In this document: positions 59,791-64,000 of the stretch, one piece after another
Numbering within the stretch: the stretch's first letter is position 1
Layout of the letters: each line of letters opens with the position of its first letter
From: Pilaira anomala
Taxonomy: Eukaryota > Mucoromycota > Mucoromycetes > Mucorales > Mucoraceae
Direction of reading: 5' to 3'
Assembly: GCA_025716855.1 (NCBI GenBank)
Contig: JAIXMQ010000014.1
Coordinates: 107,001-171,000, forward strand
Length of the DNA: 64,000 nucleotides
The notes under the pieces: model-generated
Databases searched by the model: none
Seen by the model: the letters and a program-made list of their open reading frames with translations, nothing else
What the model was told of the DNA's origin: nothing
Translations under genes and position numbers: made by a program

Positions 59791-60056
59791 TTCATAATTA
59801 CAATTTACTATAAATTCGAAAATATCATTCACTAACTAGATATTTAAAAATACCTTTCACTATCTACTGTGAACAATTAGTAATTAATGAGAAAAGACTC
59901 AGGGTTGGTTTATTAAATAAGATAAAACTGAAAGAGCTCTAAACTAAAATATCAACCATATTTGTATATCTTGATTATCCTGATAAGTTTTGTTTGATAG
60001 CGATATTCTTTTTGATAACTACATTCTCAAAGTAACAACTTTGTTAGCACACAAAA
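59514..60056 (+). repeat. Partial third copy of the dispersed repeat
   Basis: From about 59857 to 60025 the sequence resembles the middle of copies A and B (tagtaattaatgagaaaaga, gtttattaaataagataaaact, ttgattatcctgataagttt), with more divergence. It lies directly after copy B and its reverse transcriptase tail in the same direction, as if an older copy was hit by, or tandem to, the newer one. Confidence 0.5.
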
Positions 60057-62160
60057 AAAAAAAAAAAAAAGGATAGTATAGTGCATTTATTCTTAAATCA
60101 AAATTTTTTAGCCCTAGCTACTTTTTTTTTTTTTTATAAAACTGTAAATTTACTACCGAAAAAAGCAATTTAGAATGAACATAGATCTTTTAAATTAAAC
60201 CTGTTACAGAGATGTATGAACATACGGCTTTCAGAATTTAAGGTTCACTACACATCGTAAAATGCGCATTATAATAAAGCTTCTTTAAAGAGTAAGCTTA
60301 CTGTTTTTATTGGCTTGGTTGCTTGAGCCTAATAATGGAACTTTTGTCCGTTTGCTTTCAAACTCCCTTATACTACGTAAATTTGATTCGCTGTCTTACT
60401 CCCATCTACAAGCATTACAGCCAAGCACTGTTAATAAAAATAAATCTATGTTTCTTATTCACGTGTAAATACCATATGACTTGGTGATATTAAAATTAGG
60501 ATTCGGGTAACCTGGTATTATTTACATTACAAGAGAGTCCCAGGGAAGCAACAAAAGAAAAAAGAAAAAAAAAAGAGAGAGAGAATAAAACTTTGGGACC
60601 AGTTACCATCAAGTGCTATTATTATTGTTACCACAAAAAGCGCTAAATGATAAAAAAAAAAATAATAATTATAAAGATGATCGTAACTTGTTAACGCCAC
60701 TACACAATTACTTCCTTTTTCGATCTCCTTTAAAAACTCGTTTTGTCAAGAAATAATTACATCTTTCAACTCCCCCTCCCCCCCTCCAAAAAAAAAAAAA
60801 AATTTCAAGTTTGTTTAAATGTAAAATGTGGGGGGAAAAAAAGCTCGTATGTTTATTTATTTGTTTAATAATAATAATAAAAAAAAAAGGTACAGTTATT
60901 TTATGTCCTGTAATGGCATCAAACAAACAAATATATAATCGAGAACTGCACTGCTAGCGGTATGAATATGTTTTTTTTTAGTGTGTTTTTTTTTTGGTCA
61001 GAATACAAGAAAAGGGAATATATTTCCCTTTTATTATGGACTAAACTCGGGGGAGAATAGAAAACAAGATATTGCAATTTAATATTCAATGGTAACCTCA
61101 AGTAAAGTTACCAAAAAGAAAAAGTATTTTTTTTTTTTTATCTAAATATGCAAATGCTTCCGTTTCAAGTTTTAAAAATAAATGCTTCATGTTTGTTTTG
61201 TAAAAAAAAAAGTGTTGCGTAAAAAAAAAAAGCAGATAATAATAAATTGCGCGGAAGATTCTATCTATTTCGTATTCTGTAAATATACTTTTTTTTTCGA
61301 TTTTGGCATACTACTTTTAAAGAAAAAGGTATTTTATTACTTATTTGCCCCGGAAGTGTTACAAGATTAATATTTGTAAATGAATTTCTGTTTTATGAAC
61401 AATTAATTTTCTACGACTTTTTTTTTTTTCAGTATACGCTTAATTTAGAATATATCAACTCGATTTAATTCTAAATCGAGTGCTTTCACTCTCTTTTTAT
61501 CTCTTTAAAAGGTTAAATCTGTTTTCAAAAAAAAAAAAGTATTTGGGGGGAGGGAAAAGAGAGAGAGAGAGAGAGAGATCAGGCTTTTTTTTTTAACGGA
61601 GAAAAATTAAAATTTTAGTCCTTTCATCTTTGTACAACTTTAGTGTGATATCAAAATATACATAAATGGGATAGATAGCAATAAAAGCTATTTGAAAAAA
61701 AAAAAAAGATTTTGTAATACTGTCTGACTCTTTTCACACGAACAGATTGGATGATGTCTAAAAAAAGATTTTTTTTTTAACGATAAAAATATACTTGACT
61801 TCGTCTTGTGTGCATTATATGACTAAAAAATCATGTATTCTTTTTATTCTATAATTTTTTTTTTTTATAATGTGGTATAAAAGGGGATAATAATAAATTC
61901 TGAAGGATATATATATGTAACATAATAACTAAGAGAGAGAGAGAGAGAGAGAGGTAGGAGAGTGAGAGTGGGAGAAGTAGGAGAGTGAGAGAGAGGTTAA
62001 AAAAAAAAAAAAAAAAAAAAAAGAAGGACTGGAGTTGAGAGGGAAATATACAAAATAAAAAAAAAATGAAAGGGATGGGGAAAAGGGTAAAAAAAAAAAA
62101 GAGAGATATATAGAGATTTGGGATATATGTAAAACAGGGTATTTTTGATTAAAATGTTAT
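60057..62160. other. AT-rich interval with microsatellites
   Basis: 2.1 kb without a gene. Contains A/T runs, GA repeats at about 61560-61578 and 61931-61953, TATAAAAG at 61876, and a perfect 10-bp hairpin at 61458-61481. The right part is the 3' flank of the Sec2-like gene. Confidence 0.55.
61458..61481. other. Perfect 10-bp hairpin
   Basis: ACTCGATTTA, loop ATTC, TAAATCGAGT. Isolated in a gene-free AT-rich stretch and followed by C/T-rich sequence. It may be a binding site for a dimeric protein, a hairpin in a transcript or chance. Confidence 0.6.
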
Positions 62161-64000
62161 TTAATGAACAATAACAATTTGTCCACTATTACTTTCTAAG
62201 CCTTGAATGTCACTTACACTAACAATACTTGCGGTATCACTACCACTACCGGAATGATCAAATACGATACTTTCTCTATTTCTTCTTTGTCTTCTTTGTT
62301 GTTGATACTGTTGTCGTTTTGAAGAACTAGAAGTGTTTGAAGAAGAGCTTAATCTTCTGTTGATGATATCATTATAATCATCTTCATCTTCATCATCAAT
62401 AAATAAACCAATCGAGCCCACTTTTGCTAAACTCATCTTTCTTCTATGATGCATGACTTGTTTAAAAGTACTTAATAAAGGTGATGAAGCCAATAAGAGT
62501 TTAAGATGAGACATGAAACTATAATATCCACACACTGCAACTAATCTATCTCGACAGAATCTATCAATAGGTAACCAAGGTTGGGGCTGTATCGAATTTC
62601 TTTTTTTAGTTGTTGAAGTAGTAGCTGTAGTAGGAGGTGGTAAACGCATTTTGAATTCACATACACGCAAGATATTACAACAAGCACATTTTGTCTTTGG
62701 TGGCATAGGTACGGTCATACTTTGTTGAGAAGAAGAAGAGATATGACTGGTAGCAGGTGAAGTACTGACAGAAGAAGAAGAATTTGTTGTTGTTGTTGTT
62801 GTTGTTGTTGTATAAATTGAAAAAATACTACTGTTGTCATGCCAACCCTGAATTTCACACTTGTTTTTTGAGATAGCATCTAATAGCTTCTTTTTAAACC
62901 AAGGAGATTTCCACCAACCTTGAGATTGTTGAAAGAATAAGCAAGGTTCAACATCTTCAGCTAAAACTCTTTTAACAAAAGGAGTATTTGGTATAATAAT
63001 GGAAGGATTTTCTGTTACAGCTTTAATATGAAGTTGAAATTCAGATAAAATGAAACCATCGATACGAATTGTGTTTCTATCGATACGTTGATTGTTAGTT
63101 TGTTGTAATTGTTGTTGTTGATCAAGAGAGAAACGAAGTGGATGATTTATAAAAGAAGATCTAGCAGCTAAACGAGAAACAGTAGTTGGAGGTGTGTTAT
63201 TATTAATAGTAATAGAAGAGGGTTGAGGGTGAGAAGAATAACGACGTGCAATCGTGCAGCTTGCATTTGCACTTTGATGCACAACAGAATCTAGTTGTAC
63301 CAATAATTCTTTTACTTGTTTTAATCTTGAGTCTCTTGTATCCCAAGCATCCAACACATGAGACAATTTACCCATTGTTTCACGATGGATTTGAACTAAG
63401 CCATCTCTATCAGTTACTTCATCCATTAAAATTTGATTTAAAGCCAAGAATAAGGAAGATGTAATATCACCTACATCTTGTTCTAATGCTTCTTTATCTT
63501 GTTCAATAGTTGACCTTATATCTTCTTCATCAGAAAGGGCAGATGCAAGGGAACTTATATCTCGTTTCAAGTAAGCTTTTTGTTCTATTTGTTGATCTAG
63601 TTGAGTTAAAAGTTGTTTACAATTTGTACAAAAGTTATTATTATCATCATCATTATTAACAACATAAGTTGTTGGAATAATTCTTTCTTCTTGTTGTTCT
63701 GCAATAATACAATTTGATTTAGTTGTATGTGAACAAGTAGAAGATAAAGAAGGTGAAGAAGAAAGTGAGGAGAGTCCGTCCATTAAATTGACAACATTAT
63801 TATCACATGTCTTATTGTAAGCCGGGTCAGTTGAAAAATGGTCTGGTATGTCACTACGTCTCCATTCAGTTACGGCAGCTTGTCGGCGTTCAAGTTCACC
63901 TTCTTCTAAATCTTCTCCGTTATCCTCTTCATTAAACCGAATCGTTGTTGGTTCTGGTTCTGTCTGTCGAAGATAATTTAAACATAATGTAATCGTTGAT
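62161..64000 (-). CDS. SEC2: Sec2-type Rab guanine nucleotide exchange factor, 5' end beyond window
   Basis: Predicted GEF for Sec4/Rab8-type GTPases in exocytosis at sites of polarised growth. The last part of the gene is in the window and the frame is open from 62161 to the right edge. Residue numbers here count from the ATG at 63783, which is probably internal because LEEGELERRQAAVTEWRR upstream stays in frame. The coiled-coil GEF region at about 55-160 has LDQQIEQKAYLKRDISSLA and DITSSLFLALNQILMDEV. The C-terminal Rabin-like part has FVKRVLAEDVEPCLFF, WWKSPWFKKKLLDAI, CACCNI and DRFCRDRLVAVCGYY, including paired cysteines typical of Rab3IP/Sec2. Thr/Ser runs and Gln runs separate these. 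The acidic tail ends SGQIVIVH. Confidence 0.82.
   Translation of the reverse strand, partial: STITLCLNYLRQTEPEPTTIRFNEEDNGEDLEEGELERRQAAVTEWRRSDIPDHFSTDPAYNKTCDNNVVNLMDGLSSLSSSPSLSSTCSHTTKSNCIIAEQQEERIIPTTYVVNNDDDNNNFCTNCKQLLTQLDQQIEQKAYLKRDISSLASALSDEEDIRSTIEQDKEALEQDVGDITSSLFLALNQILMDEVTDRDGLVQIHRETMGKLSHVLDAWDTRDSRLKQVKELLVQLDSVVHQSANASCTIARRYSSHPQPSSITINNNTPPTTVSRLAARSSFINHPLRFSLDQQQQLQQTNNQRIDRNTIRIDGFILSEFQLHIKAVTENPSIIIPNTPFVKRVLAEDVEPCLFFQQSQGWWKSPWFKKKLLDAISKNKCEIQGWHDNSSIFSIYTTTTTTTTTNSSSSVSTSPATSHISSSSQQSMTVPMPPKTKCACCNILRVCEFKMRLPPPTTATTSTTKKRNSIQPQPWLPIDRFCRDRLVAVCGYYSFMSHLKLLLASSPLLSTFKQVMHHRRKMSLAKVGSIGLFIDDEDEDDYNDIINRRLSSSSNTSSSSKRQQYQQQRRQRRNRESIVFDHSGSGSDTASIVSVSDIQGLESNSGQIVIVH

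Overview
The window looks like nuclear DNA of an early-diverging filamentous fungus, most likely a mucoromycete. It is AT-rich, with very long A and T runs and microsatellites between genes. Introns are short (about 50-105 bp) and many are needed to keep proteins in frame. The proteins are fungal: secreted and GPI-type pepsin-like proteases, ALG10, BMS1, Prp45/SNW, PAM17, COA1, PEX22, TVP15, Sec2 and a Mig1/CreA-type zinc finger protein. The genus assignment is inference. No database search was possible, so every family name rests on motifs read by eye.

Left part (1-12 kb): a truncated amino acid permease (minus), a small secreted HsbA-like protein (minus) and an orphan seven-helix membrane protein (plus) sit in long AT-rich gaps. 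The 7.6-11.8 kb gap holds a clear U14 snoRNA at 9087-9178, two further box C/D candidates beside it and a strongly foldable stretch at 10.05-10.22 kb.

Centre (11.8-24 kb): an aspartic protease, an acidic low-complexity orphan, a six-exon SDR oxidoreductase, a vigilin/Scp160-type multi-KH protein, ALG10 with a GC-AG intron, and SNW/Prp45. A small three-exon orphan follows at 24.3-24.8 kb. From 25.7 to 27.5 kb lies a graveyard of mobile DNA: a dispersed repeat with a minisatellite, a LINE reverse transcriptase fragment, an LTR-like piece and a decayed Tc1/IS630-type transposase with one terminal repeat.

Centre-right (27.6-55.2 kb) is gene-dense: an MRN1-type four-RRM protein, MoaE/MOCS2B facing cytosolic asparaginyl-tRNA synthetase, the Mig1-like factor, adenylosuccinate synthetase, BMS1, PEX22, two tandem aspartic proteases, TVP15 with a 10-nt microexon, PAM17, an orphan, a type II membrane PC-esterase-like protein and COA1.

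Right part (55.2-62 kb) is repeat-rich. It has three copies of a unit that keeps a peptide frame, a tandemly duplicated intron-exon module, a degraded coding remnant, a second copy of the 1-kb dispersed repeat with more LINE reverse transcriptase, and a third partial copy. A Sec2-type Rab GEF (minus) runs off the right edge.

Most genes are unrelated housekeeping functions, as usual for a fungal chromosome. Local groupings are the protease pair, the snoRNA group, the head-to-head promoters and the two related repeat clusters 33 kb apart.
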